DNA from: Whitmania pigra
Taxonomy: Eukaryota > Annelida > Clitellata > Hirudinida > Haemopidae
Direction: 5' to 3'
Assembly (NCBI GenBank): GCA_021613335.1
Contig: JAJTWR010000467.1
Coordinates: forward strand, 266,127-330,126
DNA: 64,000 nt
Shown here: positions 1-13,300 of the stretch, one piece after another
Layout of the letters: every line of letters starts with the position of its first letter
Numbering within the stretch: position 1 is the first letter of the stretch
Made by a program: the position numbers and the translations under genes
The notes under the pieces: model-generated
The model's input: only the letters and a program-made list of their open reading frames with translations
The model's database searches: none
Told to the model about the DNA's origin: nothing

Positions 1-101
1 TTTCATTAAATTTTAATTCTCCATGCTTCCTTAAAATGCATTCTGCAAAACTCAGCATAGCACACGTAGATTTTCTTATAATACACAGACACTCGTCTCA
101 C

Positions 102-3100
102 CTGACTCTTTGCATCGTAGTAGAAACCAGTCGATGGATCGTAATAGTATCCAGAGGAGGCGTCGTATGTAAACTTCGACGTGTCTGGCACAGCTGAAAC
201 AGGCAATTAGCAATGCAAATATGTAAATAATAAAGCTGATTATTGTACTACAAAATGTTCATAATTATGTTTAACTTCAGAGTACAATTTATTGTAATTG
301 GTAGATTACGCTGATTGCAAAACTCTCAGATAAGCAAAGGAATAATACTCACGATACGTTGGGTAGTCAACCGCCCCGGTGGAATATGCCACTGCTGCAC
401 CAGTGCTCACTGCGCCCGGCGTGGTCGTGTTGGGGTAAGGACCCAAAAGGCCCGCACCGGCAGCAGTGCCCTGGTGGCCAACTTTCTTCTTGCTTTGTGA
501 CTTCATTATGGCAGCTTGGGCCACAGCAGCTGCTTGGTTAGCTGAAAAGTCTTCAGCAAGAGAACAACGTTAGGAATTTTACAAAGCGTAGCTTTTAATT
601 AGTTTGTTCTTGGGTAGTAATACAGTAATAACGCTACTTTAATAGTACTTAATAATACGTAGTGCAAATGAGTTTTAATTTTTAATATTGCAATTAACTT
701 TTTATGTAACTCGAGTTAAATAGATGTAAAGAAAAATACCAGGATTGTTGGCTTTCTCAGAGGGTGCCTGCTGACCAAGAGAAGTGCCTGAGTCTTGAGC
801 TCCACCAGGCTGACAGCCAGACTCGATAGTTGTTATGCTGAAAGAAATTTCAACAATCGTGCAACAATTATCTTTACTACTAATTAATGAGTTAATCTAT
901 TATAACTTTCTGGATTAAATGATAATGCATTATGAGCAGGTATTTTAGCAACACTTTGTGGTAAAATAATGTAACCTATTATTTAATTTATTTTAAAATA
1001 ACTGACGCTGTGTAGAAGGTGTTCTTGGCATAGTCGACAATGAGCGCCTTTCCGTCGACTTCCAATTGGTTCTCCATGTTCACCAGCAGCTGCATAACCT
1101 GCTTGCTGTCCTTGACGGAGCCAAACTCGACAAATGCAAAACCGTTGCTGACTCCCGTCATCTTGTCGCGTATCACTCGACAATTGGTCACAGGGATGGC
1201 TATCAGTTTCGTGAAGGAGTTCTGAATATTTTCCTCCGTTGTCAAGCCATCCAGACCTCTCAAGAGTAATGCTAAGAAGATCACATTTTAGTGAGTTTAA
1301 GAAAAAACCACCAATGTTGAGTAAAACTGAGTAAAACCACTAGATATATCTTAAATTGTGTTTATACATAATGGTCACAATAGAATTTATAATTCCTCAC
1401 TAGATATAACAAATTATAACTAAATCAACTCGATGAATTAATCAGGACAACTCCTAATCATGGAAAATTATAGAAAAGAACAGCTGGAAAGTGGTGACTC
1501 ACTGTTGCAAGGGTTGCATCCGACCTGGTCGCTTCCATCTGACTGACTTGAGTTGGCGTACATCATCATTTTGGAAACTTCTAAATTTAAAGCAGATGAC
1601 AAGATGCGTTAATCATCACGTTTGACTAAAATTTCTGGATCGCAACAACTGAAGGTGAGGCAGGCACGAGGCTCTAAAAATCAAGTTTCGAGTTTCTCGT
1701 CCCGAGTCGGAACTTGACGTTTTCTCCGTCTCTGCGTGTGATCGTCACGCGACTTTCGGACAACGTCCACGTAGCTTCTCGCTGAGGTATGGGAGCACGT
1801 AAGCGAGTTTAAATTAACGGCGTCGGTAACTGGAAACTATTGGATTGGTGTACAATCTTTTCCAGAAGGTCATAAATCCCGGCAAATTCAATCCTCCGAT
1901 GCTTAGGATCTTTGTGAAATTCAGTTGCAGGAGTCACCATTGAACCTAGTCCACCAACAATCAACACACAAACCACCCACAGATATCACCATAAGTCAAC
2001 AACAGCTCCCATATTCGCCATACCATGCATCACATCACAAAACATCAAACAGGCACATTCACTCATTACCTTCTCTTGCATGACTGCATCTCCTACAAAA
2101 TGTCCTCCTCTGGAAGTTCTTACATCCGCACTGAAAATGCAAATCAAATGAAATCAAGCAAATCATATTGAGGCCATTTTGAAAGGAATGTTGTTCGTCA
2201 ATCCCAAGCTGGACAAAATAAATGTCACAATCGCGTCGAACTAGCTGCGACAGTTGCTCACTTTGCTGCACGTCCAATCGGCCATCAAGTCGATGTATCC
2301 GTCAGAACTTCCAGTGACGCAGTTGATGTTTCCTCTCCTGGTCGTGCTGTAGTACATGCTCAGAGTGTGTTTCTCGTCCAAAATCATTTCTCCCTGAAAT
2401 CCATCGTGTTATGTTCATTAGTAATGCAGTATTTCTCGTGCATCTCTCCCAAAGATTTCACGAAATTAAGCTGAAAACTTTTGAGAAAGAAAGAGTGTGA
2501 GATTGCATCCTTGATCGTCAGTACCTGGTTTAGTTCCATCCAATACTGTGCTTCGGGTATTGTATGGAATTCAACAAAACAATACCGCAAAGATTGTCCT
2601 ATAAGAAATGAATCAACATCTATTTATTGTCTTGAAATGTCACGAAACCACCTATCGGAATCTAAACACGAGAAATGTGGCCGATGCGTCGGGAGGTGCA
2701 GATATGTTTGTCTTGTAAATTGTTCCAAATTTATCAAGTCTCAAGTCGCAAACGTTGCAGACTATTTCAAATCACACCTGTTTCTTTGGACCTCATGAGT
2801 CTCACTTCCCTCAGGCTGATTCCAGCTTTTAAAAATTCATTTATCACCTGAAAGATTAAAACATTTAGCACAAATAATGCCAAGAATGGCAGGCTGTAAA
2901 TTAAAAAAGACAACAAACATCTTGTTCTGTAGCCTCCATTGGCAAATTCCTCACAAGTATCACATTGTTTGGTATGCTGTCATTCCATCTACCTTTGGCA
3001 TTGCTGCTTCTGTAGCTGTCATACTGGAGAGAATGAAAAAAACGCATAGCAAAAATATCACTGGCATTTAGAATAGACTGCATAGGCAATGAAATACACA

Positions 3101-3762
3101 TTTGAAATACTTACTCCTCTCGAACTGGGTGGAGAATCATCATGGTAATTGTCTCTTGACCTGGAATGGTAATCTTCGTAGCCCCTGGAATCACTATCAT
3201 CATCGTAATAATTCCTTGACCTTCTGGAGCTGTAATCCTTTCTACGCCTGCATTAAAGGAACAACATTAATGACTCATTAGATTGTTGCATTCATAGAGA
3301 CAAAATTGAGTCACTTGATTATAAGACAGATTTAAGCCTGTCAGGGAAGTGTATTTTTAATAATATCAAGCAATTAACTTAATACAGAATAGCAGTACAT
3401 TTCCCAACAATTTTTATTAAACTCATTTGCTACCACAATGACCCTGGTTTAAAGTTGTGTTTGTAAGTGCTTTCGCAATTGATTAAGGCGTTCATTCCAG
3501 ATTTAAGCGAACGGAAGATGTCATGACATGCAATATGTTGCTAAGAAAAAGTTGGTTATTCCTACCTAGACCTTTCACAGGATCGTGAGCGAGATCTATC
3601 TCTCGACCTGGATCTGGATCTAGACCTGTTCCTAGATCTCGATCTATTTCTATCCCGAGATCTGGAACGATTCCGTTCCCTCGAACGATTTCTTTCACCT
3701 CTATTCGACCTCCTCGAACTATTGTCATTAATTTCCTGGTTATAACTTTCGTAGTCAGACAT
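102..3762 (-). CDS. RBM5: RBM5/RBM10-type RNA-binding splicing regulator (5' part; runs off the left edge)
   Basis: Nuclear RNA-binding protein of the RBM5/RBM6/RBM10 family, which regulates alternative splicing. Exons (minus): 3566-3762, 3115-3247, 2919-3023, 2778-2847, 2525-2598, 2262-2393, 2070-2130, 1503-1580, 1007-1271, 740-837, 353-541, 102-193; all phases join. Seen in order: an Arg/Ser-rich N-terminus ([15 protein letters not shown]); RRM1 with RNP2 VILVRNLP and RNP1 RYCFVEF; a RanBP2-type zinc finger (DWTCSKCG..NFQRR..CRRC); RRM2 with TLLLRGLDG and SNGFAFVEF; then an OCRE domain ([18 protein letters not shown]). That order is diagnostic of the family. The C2H2 finger and G-patch expected at the C-terminus would lie left of the window. 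RBM5 versus RBM10 cannot be separated here. The start is the ATG at 3762; a TTG three codons upstream is not used in animals. The gene is head-to-head with the small gene at 4134. Confidence 0.93.
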
Positions 3763-4133
3763 TTTATTCAACGCACAATCGCTAGCTCACGGTATGGAAA
3801 TAGAAATCAGCTATGGCGTATTGCGAATTGCATTAAGTAATAACATCTCTATTAAATTGTGAGTAAAAAAATTTTAAATTAAGCATTACAAATTTTTAAA
3901 AAGCAGAATAACAGAAATAAAATTTTAAAAACATTTTTGATTAGAGTTCTAAAAAATTATTTTATTTTTATTGTTGAAATATAATTAGTAAAATTAAATT
4001 ATATTTTGCTTACTCTGGCAATCACTATGGATACCACCTTCAAACTTAAAGTTTTAGAAAGTTCACGAGCGAGTTTACTGCCATTCCTTTTACATCAGAA
4101 GTCTTACAAATAACTTATATAATCAAGTTAAAA
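3763..4133. promoter_or_regulatory. Divergent intergenic region between the RBM5-like and SMKR1-like genes
   Basis: Only 371 bases separate the start codons of two divergently transcribed genes, so both promoters and 5' UTRs must fit here unless untranslated first exons lie elsewhere. The stretch is very AT-rich apart from the first 70 bases next to the RBM5-like start. No TATA box or factor site can be named with confidence. A shared bidirectional promoter is inferred from the geometry alone. Confidence 0.45.
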
Positions 4134-4361
4134 ATGGTTAGATTTGATATTTTTAAAACTATTATCAATTTCTAATAATGTTTTAAATTAAAGCCAAAGA
4201 AAAAAAACTCGAAAAAAGAGAAAAAAGAGTCCATCAGTATTTTCACTCCCGAAGCGATGGAGAATTTATATTACATTTCTCATAATGTTATGGATGCTCT
4301 AGAATTTCGCGGATTTTCTCATCCAACTATTAAAGCCAAAAAAGGAAAAAATAAAAAGTAG
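4134..4361 (+). CDS. SMKR1: Small lysine-rich protein 1 (SMKR1) homologue, two exons, 56 aa
   Basis: Tiny basic protein of unknown biochemical role. Exon 1 holds only the start codon (4134-4136). A 57-bp intron follows (donor GTTAGA, branch-like TCTAAT, acceptor TTAAAG), then exon 2 (4194-4361) to TAG. The product begins MPKKKNSKKEKKE, has a core TPEAMENLYYISHNVMDALE followed by FRGF, and ends in a second lysine cluster KAKKGKNKK. The family pattern is a Lys-rich N-tail, an NLYYIAHN-like core, a short RGF segment and a Lys-rich C-tail; animal members are about 60-70 aa. Residue match in the core is strong. The start-only first exon is inferred from phase and from the family's MP start. An AATAAA at 4518-4523 would serve as the polyadenylation signal. 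The gene is easily missed by ORF scanning. Confidence 0.75.
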
Positions 4362-4517
4362 AAGATGCTTTTGCTTAATCTGAGGAGACCATTGGCGACG
4401 TTCACACGTACATTCGAGACTTTACTATTTCTTTTCAACATGCTGTTTATTGTTTACATTATTCAACAACGTAACAGGAATTTGGCGCATTTAAAAATAT
4501 AATTTAGATCTAGTCAC

Positions 4518-4523
4518 AATAAA
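4518..4523 (+). terminator. Polyadenylation signal AATAAA after the SMKR1-like gene
   Basis: Canonical AATAAA 157 bases downstream of the SMKR1-like stop codon and 139 bases before the next start codon on the same strand. It would separate the two transcripts. Confidence 0.45.
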
Positions 4524-4661
4524 TGAATTAACACCAATAATATAAGATCTTGGAGTTGTTTATTTTCTGCTTTCGTGACCCGCCTTTTGAACCTGTGTTT
4601 ACAGGTGCCGGTACTAGCTTAAATGGCCCGGGTTATTTATTAGGACGTTTAATTACAGAAA

Positions 4662-7600
4662 ATGCTAAGACAGGCGCTCCTTGTTTGCATAACTAATCAA
4701 CTGAAACGGTTAGATTATAAAAATTAAACGTGTTTAAATTTCAGCCTGCTAAAGTCCTGTCTTACTTAAAAGCAATAATTTTCCAGACCAGGTGGAAGTG
4801 TTTTGAAACATTCCTCTTTATTTTCTACAAAAGTGGAAAACGAGTCAAAAAACTCTAAAGCGACAGAATCAAAGTCATTCGCTCTCAACATTTTTCGTGG
4901 TGTTATAAGCCACGACGATATTTTTCCGTACAAAGATGGTTTGCAATTCATCTACTATAATAGGTTTTCCTATTTGAACGTCATTTCGTATTAAATTGTC
5001 GTTTCTTATCGTAAGTGCTGACTGATGAACAAAAGAGCAATCTCCAGGCATTGATAGAGCCAACAGCTGTCTTTCTTAGGGTACGCTTTTTTCTTTTTTA
5101 TGTGATTATTTTAAAAAATAGGCTCAAAGAATTCATTATTTTGTGTATAATTAATGGATTATCAACAAAGACTAAATTATAATTAATTAATATTATATTA
5201 TAACTGGTTAATTTAATCGGCAAAATAATGATTGCTTAAAGGTAATCGTTTAACTTTAAGGAAAATAATGATGCAGCCAAAAATGATTCCATGGAAACTG
5301 TTGCACCTGAAACTCTTGAAGGACTGAAGGAACTTGGTGCTTTTGGGCTCCAGATATCAGAAGAATATGGTGATCAGTTACTTCAATAATTTATAATTGT
5401 TATTACTTTTATTAATGTTTGAAGCATTTTAATCACATCCTGGTTTAAATGATTTATATAAATTATTATAATTATTATTATCATAGCTGTCTTACTTTCA
5501 TTGCTAATTTCATTTCAAAGTTCCTGTTTTAAAAATATTAAAAAATTTTTTTTTATCACAAATAACATTTAAAACAGATAATTATTAATAATAATATTAA
5601 CAATAACGACGATAATTTTAACAGGAGGTCTAGGTCTAAACAGCACCCAGTACGGAAGACTTGGTGAAATAATTGGGTCCAGTGACCTTGCATTGGCAGT
5701 TGTCTTAGGTTCCCATCAGGTGTTGTTAGATGGTTTTGGCCATCGCCTTTGCTAACTGATGATGATAACAATAATAGTCATTAATAATAATATTAATAAT
5801 AACAATACTATTTGATAAGAAGATGTAAAAGGATATCTACAGTAATTGTTGTCATTGACAATACCTTACTTTTAACTACCACAACTATTTTCCTAATTGT
5901 AATTTTAATAATTTATTAATTTTAATAAACCTAATTTTGATTAATTTAATTAGACTTAACTCAATTGAGTTAAATAAGTAAATTACGTTAATTTGTTCAT
6001 CTGCTAACATTTGTTAACAGTCCATTGGTCTGAAAGGAATTTCATTGTTTGGAAATGTCTTGCAAAAGGAGAAGTACCTGCCAAAGCTGGCAAGAGGGGA
6101 GCATGTTGCTGCTTTCTGTCTCACCGAGCCTGGCAGTGGCTCTGATGCTGGTGTCAGTTTTATTAGTGACTTTTCATTTAGAATAATATCTACACTTAAA
6201 TATTATTATGTCATTAATTCATTATGTAATCGTAATATGTATTAATTATATATTAATAATAATAATATTTAATTAGTAATTATATTATGTTGTTGTTATC
6301 GTGTGTTAAAGTATTTAAATGTCTGCAGTCCATAAAAAGTAAAGCTGTAGCTTCTGAAGATGGGAATCATTTTATTTTGAATGGCTCAAAGATTTGGATC
6401 AGCAATGGAGGAATAGCTGACATTTTGACAGTGTTTGCTAAGGTTGTCTGCTGTTACTATCATCATCGTCATCATCATCATCATCATAATTAAGTCATTA
6501 TCATAATTTACATATTGCATGGAATTCAGATGTTTTTGATAAATGTTATAAATGTTTCCATGAATATTATTATTGATTAATTTATGTTATGGTCAAACTT
6601 GTAGAATTATTTTGAAATGATCTCTATTTATTTATTTAAGCTTCATTTATAATAAAAAAAAGCATTATCACTAATTTTGTATAAAATTGTAAAGTTGATG
6701 AAAAAATGAAGTGGTGTATGTTTTATTTACAGTCCTTTTTAATCTTTTTAGAACATCAAGAAAACCTTAAATTTTGTAGACTCCAGTTACAGATCCATCA
6801 TCAGGGGTCACCAAGGACAAGATGACTGCATTCATCGTGGAAAGATCCTTCAAAGGTGTTTCCAGGTGACTCATGTTTTGGCCAAGCTCTGTGGTTGTCT
6901 TGTTGGAGCTAATTCTTTCAACTGATCTGTCTTATGTCGTGATATCAGAAGACAGTAAAAAATTCTTTAAGCATCTATTAATGATAACTAGTGTAGAATT
7001 TTGAATGCATAACAATACATTTTTTTAAAAATAAATTAAATCAATTAAAATAAATGAAATTGAAACCATCGAATAATCTTTTCCAGTGGACCACCAGAGA
7101 AAAAGATGGGCATTAAAGCTTCAAACACTGCAGAAGTGTACTTTGAAGATGTAAAAGTTCCTAAGGAGAATGTCTTGGGAGGTCCTCATTTGTTTTTTAT
7201 TATTAAAGTTGTTTAGGCCACTAATAATTAACATGTTATTGGACTAGATCTTTGTGGGGTTTTATGTTATTGAGTTGTTATTAGGTTAGCTTAATGAGCT
7301 ACAATATAAGCAATAGTCATTAAGTGTTTGCAATGCCAGCGCTGTACAGATGGTTTCTTTGCATCCGGTTTGGACATATGGAATTTAAATTGTTGGCTAA
7401 ATAATGAATATATGTCCATTATTTTCCATTACTGCTAATGCTTTGGTTCATGTTTAAAGCTATCACATTTTCTTCGTCATTATAATAACATCTTCAGAGC
7501 TAATAATAACTATTAACGATTAATCCAAAGGACTCGGAGAGGGATTCAAGGTGGCAATGAACGTATTGAACAATGGGCGCTTTGGCATGGCTGCCACACT

Positions 7601-10041
7601 GACCGGAACAATGAAGAAGTGCATTCAAACCTCCGTCGAACATGCGACCTCCAGGGTTCAGTTTGGGAGGAAACTGGAGACATTTGGAACCATCCAGGAA
7701 AAGATTGCAAGAATGGTCATTGCACACTATGTCTGCGAGGTATGTTAAGTTTGTGTATCTTTATGATATCATTAATTTTGTAACAATTAGGAATGGTCAA
7801 ATTAATTATAATATTTATTATTATTATTACTGAATTTGGGTTTAGTTATAAATAACTATAAGACCTAGATGAAAGTTATCTGTCAGTTATAGATTTTGTC
7901 AACTAGATTACGATTATGATTGAAGAGCCTTGCCTATGCTGTGGCTGGTTCAATGGATGAAGGATCGAATGAGTATCAGGTTGAAGCTGCCATCAGCAAG
8001 ATCTATGGATCGGTATTTCTTGCATTATTTACTCATAATGATTTACAAATAATAGTTAAGTAATAACATAATATTTCTTATAACTTTGATGGTTTTGTTT
8101 ATTGTCCAAATGTATTTGAAATGCTTTAACAATTTCCTGTTGTCCTTCATGATCACTTTGACAATACTTTGTACTGCCATTTGTTTACCAATTAATTTTC
8201 TGCGATTTTTCAAAGATACAAAATTTTTACAAAATTTTTTTTATACATAGAATTAATTCTAATCCCAGGAAGCTGCCTGGTTTGTTGTAGATGAGTCAAT
8301 TCAGATCCTGGGAGGAAATGGTTACATGAAGGTTAGATTCATTACTGAAGAATAAATCAGTAATAAAATTATTAGCATTTATCATTAATAATACTGTATT
8401 TATGAAAGTATTTTTATTATTTAAGATATTTCAAAATTATTTCTAGGAGTATGGACTGGAAAGAATTATGAGGGATCTGAGAATTTTTCGAATCTTTGAA
8501 GGAACGAATGACATCCTTCGTCTTTTCGTTGCTTTAACTGGAATACAGGTAGCAATAAAAATAATTATGATAGACTCTGCTTACTTATGTATTGAAATGT
8601 GGTGGAATGATCCAAAATTTACATCATAAAGTGTACTTCAGTATGCAGGCAGTCATTTAAAAGAATTGCAAGAGGCTTTCAAAAACCCGGCCACAAATTT
8701 GGGTGTGTTGATTGAAGAAGGTTCAAAGAGGGCAAAAAGGTTTAATTTCAATCATTTAATGTCGTCATTCAAGTTATTTCCAAAGACTTTGTTGTCATTT
8801 CCAATGTTTGTATTTAAAAGCTAACAAACGGTTTCTGAGTTCACTAATTCATTTCATGTTTATTTACTTTTTGCTTTATTTGTATTATTATTTCATAGAT
8901 TAAGATTACTTGAGTAAGTTATTGCATCAGTGTATGTTTTTCAATTAATTTATAAATTAGGATGGTTGGGATGAAATCTGGAGAGTCAATGGCTAAATAT
9001 GTTCATCCTATTTTGGTCGATTCCGCTAATCTTGTTAGTTTTGAGTTGCTGAAATTCATTGTTTCGTTCAAAAGATAACTATGTCTATTTTAAAATTTGT
9101 TGGGTGTTTTTTTAGATGTCAGGATTTGCTGCTTCATCTTGTTTATTAACTCAAAAATGTATTTTTCACTTCGCTATTAAAGGCGACTTCATGCATTGAA
9201 GACTTTGCAATTGCAGTAGAGAGCCTGCTATTCAAATATGGGAAGAGTGTTATTGGTCAGTTCAATTGGTTTTAGATATGTTTGCCTAGTGCATTAAATA
9301 ATTTAACATGCTTATGTCTATTAATTATCATCTGGTTGATTCATTTTAAATTGGCTTAATAAATAAAAGACTCATTCGGCGCACATATTCAATCTCTAGA
9401 CCAGCAGTTCTTTCTTAACCGTCTGGCTGACTCTGCCATTGAGATCTACTGCATGGCAGTGGTGTTGTCAAGGGCCTCAAGATCAATCATGCTCGACTTA
9501 AACACCTCTCGTCACGAGTCCATGATGGCTCATGTGGTCTGCGCAGAGGTGACTATGAATGGACCAATTAAATTTCATCTTATACATTTTCATACATTGT
9601 GATTGCTACTGCCAATGCTGTAACCATTTTGCAGGACTGACCTACTTTCATTGATAAAATGCACATCCCTGGCAATTTAATAACTTTGACCTAAAAACAC
9701 TGTTATGCTAAAATGAGTCTGTTTTTAATAGTTCATCTAATGATTACTAGCTTAAATCATAATTGTTTCATAATGTGCTGAATTATGGCTGCTTTATTCA
9801 ATAAAATCCCATCAACTATTTTAGCTGCTAAATTTTAAACCATGATTTATGAAATTGCTGTACAATAATTAATAAATAACTGAGATTGCTTTTTGAACAG
9901 GGCTATGAAAAGGTCAAGGGTCACCTGAGGAATCTCAGGAATGATGCATCCAATAGAAGGAAGTTCGAATACTTGGCACAGATCTCGAAGGAAGTTGTGT
10001 CTAACGGGGGCATCTATCACCAGAACCCACTCGGATTCTGA
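4662..10041 (+). CDS. ACADVL: Very-long-chain acyl-CoA dehydrogenase, mitochondrial (18 exons, 639 aa)
   Basis: FAD enzyme of the mitochondrial inner membrane that makes the first oxidation step on C14-C20 acyl-CoAs and passes electrons to ETF. Exons: 4662-4708, 4787-4938, 5016-5080, 5261-5369, 5625-5719, 6021-6152, 6329-6442, 6780-6865, 7087-7181, 7531-7739, 7926-8012, 8269-8331, 8447-8548, 8642-8739, 8961-9033, 9183-9255, 9370-9548, 9901-10041. Lengths sum to 640 codons with stop. The N-terminus [16 protein letters not shown] is a typical import signal. Then come [12 protein letters not shown], the flavin/substrate motif [30 protein letters not shown] and [17 protein letters not shown] with catalytic Glu near residue 436. 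The VLCAD/ACAD9-specific C-terminal half is present. The ending NPLGF matches human VLCAD rather than ACAD9. Introns are mostly 70-400 bp. Confidence 0.96.
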
Positions 10042-10398
10042 AGCACCCATTCCGTGTTGAGCTTTAACATGCCACACATTTGAAGGTGACTGACAAAACA
10101 TGACACCCTGTATCGTGACTTGCCTTGTCATTAAAAGTGATTTCAGATAATACTTCCACAATAATCATAGTTATAATAATAAACGTTACCCAAATTAACT
10201 CGCCTAAAAACGAAGCAAGCGAAGCCTCGTAAAATCAATATCTTCAGTTTAATTGAACATTTTAAAACAACAACGTAGGCTACTATGTCAATTAACAATT
10301 AACAACAAGAAGAGAAGCTGCAAAGATTCTACGATCCAAATAAAGATCCAGAGGAAGAATCAATGATCATTAACAAGATGAACGGACACCATCTCCCT
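10042..10398. other. Convergent 3' intergenic spacer (ACADVL / SAP130)
   Basis: About 357 bases between two facing stop codons must hold both 3' UTRs. AATAAA-like strings occur on the plus strand near 10170 and 10338. On the minus strand only the weaker ATTAAA (near 10248) is visible. No gene was seen. Confidence 0.5.
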
Positions 10399-13300
10399 TT
10401 ACGACCGATCTTTCTTCTTGACAACCCTCTTGCTCTGGTGCTTGCTGATGATGTCACTGGCTTTGGACCTCCCACTGAGGAGCTTGAGCAGGGAACTCTT
10501 TCCCTCTTCAAGGTGTTCTATGCACTTCTTGCTTCTCTGCGTGTAGGCCTTTCAAAAGATCAAAACACAGGTTAGCAACAGAGAAAGCTAAGTGATAACA
10601 GGAGAAAGTTTATGGTATAATTCACATTGTGTAGGCCAATAAAATCAAATACAGGTAAGTGTAGGAAAGTAGAGCTGAGGCAGAAACACCAACCATGATC
10701 AGCTCTTTGGTCGATTCAAACTCTTCTGTCATGTTCAGATTTTGGAGTTCCTTCGTGAGGACATTCTTCAGGTCTTCCATGGAGTTCATCACTTCCTCTT
10801 CCTCCTCTTTCTGAAAAGTTGAAGATGCACAAGCTACATTCTGAAGTGTTTAGAATTAATTCATTAAAATTACCAGGAGATTTAGGTGATCAGAAACCAG
10901 GTACAGTTTGTAGCCACTGATCCTCTGAAGGATGCACCTTTGATTGGACAGCTCAGTTATGCTTGGTTTCTTGTCATCTGCATTATGAATGTTCAGGTTA
11001 ATAACAGTTACTTAATTAAATTTCAAAAGGAAAACTAATTATAATTCTTTAAATTCTGGTAGGTTTAAACTCATATAGATATAATAACAAGTAAAAAAAA
11101 CATTAATTTATATAACAACACACTAAAGAGTAGATATAATTCAACTGTACCTTTAAGTTTAAAATCATTATAAGAGACAAAATGATTGTTTCTGGGTTTC
11201 CACGAGCACTGGTATTGGTTAGTAATGAGGGTACAAGGCCTTTGCTTCTCCCTTGTCCATCTGACACCATTCTTGTCCCTGAACTCCTCTGCAAAGTTAA
11301 AAATGATCACCCCTCAGTTCCATGTTATCATGCATCGACTGCAGTAATGGACACATTTGGCCTAATTAAAGAATTAATTAATAAGATTTAAACAAGTTAG
11401 GCTGAATTCTAAAATTTTTAGGATACAAACCCTCAACAATGAAATCTCTTTTGCTTGGCATCTCCTCAGCGGGACATTCGTCAGATCCTTGCGTCGTGTA
11501 CTGCATCTCATCCATCCCGTCGTCCTGGTTGTCCTCCTCGTCCTCTTCGGACATTCCCTCATTCACTGTCATCTCCTTCTGAGCTGGGCTATTAAAAACA
11601 CAAACAACTTAACACTGGGTACCGACAAAAATAGTATCATCAGCAAGCGCTTCCAAAATGAATTCAATACAAATAAAAAAGCTCACATGTCGCTGTTCGC
11701 GAAGTTTGACGTATTCTGGGCAATAAACTGCTGTTTCCGTGGTTTCTTCCTGGAGTGCAGTTTCACCTCCTCCTCCGGTATTCTCAATCCACCTGCCAAC
11801 ATTCACCATCGTCACTTCTTTGCCAAAAGTAAATCCCCACATGCAACCAACTCACCGCTTTCTACAGGTACCCTCAGATTAGCCCCGTTGCTACTGGCAA
11901 CTACATTGACTTTGCAACCTCTGCTTGTGTCAGAGGGCAGGCTTTGGCTTGGCTTCGGAGTATTCTCAGTCGAGGAAGCAGTGTCAGTAGACGACTGACT
12001 GCTATCTTTAGCAACATCACTGCAGTTGATTCATTGTGTTATTATCATATTTACAATATTAATAACTTAAGAATAAGAGCATCCAGCATCAGTAAAATAA
12101 ACCAATGCATTTAGAAATACTAACAACGTTTGATGAGAGGTTGGAACGACAAATTGCAGGCTATTGTCGTTACCACCGAGGGCAACAACACCGCTCAGCT
12201 TGACAACAACATCAGAAGCCGTGAGGGACTGATGCAAGTAAAGCTGCTGTTGGTTTTGTTGCTGCTGAATGTTGTGCAGTTGTGCAGGAAAGTTCTGTGG
12301 GAAGTAGGCTATCTGCCCAGTCCCTGAGAATGTACCCAGGTTCGAGGAAGAACTAGCAAAGGTCGTTGCTGTGCCCATCGTCATGGGGATCACGGCCGAT
12401 GCCGGGGCCGTGAAAAGGTTTTTCTTTGTGGCATTCGTCGACCTGAAGTAAAGAGATAACACCTCATTGGGTTATTGATCATAAAATAAGTTAATAATTA
12501 ATTATTAAACTCTGGGATAAAAAAAAAACCAGTTTAATAAGAAAATAAAATCCAAGCAAAGTTTAACAAACTGGTCATGGGGCCTCTTCCTGAGAATAGA
12601 CGGTGGTCTCGGAGATTGGTTCTGCGACTTTACAGCACTGCCCGTGTTATTGCCGTTGTTGTTGTTCCCATTGCTGGACAGAGCAGATGAAACACATTCT
12701 CCTGCAACGACAGATGGCAGAGCCAGAGAGACAAACTGATGCTGAAGAGGAACTGCTTTCTGGTGCTGGATGGAGGAGTTGGAAGTCTGAATGTGGAATG
12801 AGTGCTGGTGTTGCTGGTGGAATTGCTGGATGCTTGGCTCTTTTTGACTCAAATCGGTTGCTGCAGCAGCACCTACAAAAATTGAAAAAAGGTTCGAAAA
12901 AGAATTTGCAATAAACAATAGCAAAATATCAAAAGACATGAAAAATATGAAGCATACAGCTTATACATATCATGTTATCTTATCAACAGATGCGACGATC
13001 CAGATAAGATAAAGCACAATTGTCAACCAAGTGACGAGCAGCAGCTTCCACCGATATCAATAAAAACAATATCGTTCAACGTAAGCACAACAGTTATCAA
13101 CATTTGACAATGTCACGGCAGCCTACACTCAGAGGAGCCCACAGCTGCAGCAACAACAGTAGGAGCAGCCACCAGAGCAAAGTTCTGGAGTCCCTGAGGA
13201 TTAGAGTCTATGGACAGCATCACAGGCTGCATGCGACTGGTCACTTGGGATGCCATATTGGATGATGGTGTCGATGACATGATGGCTATATTTCCTAAGT

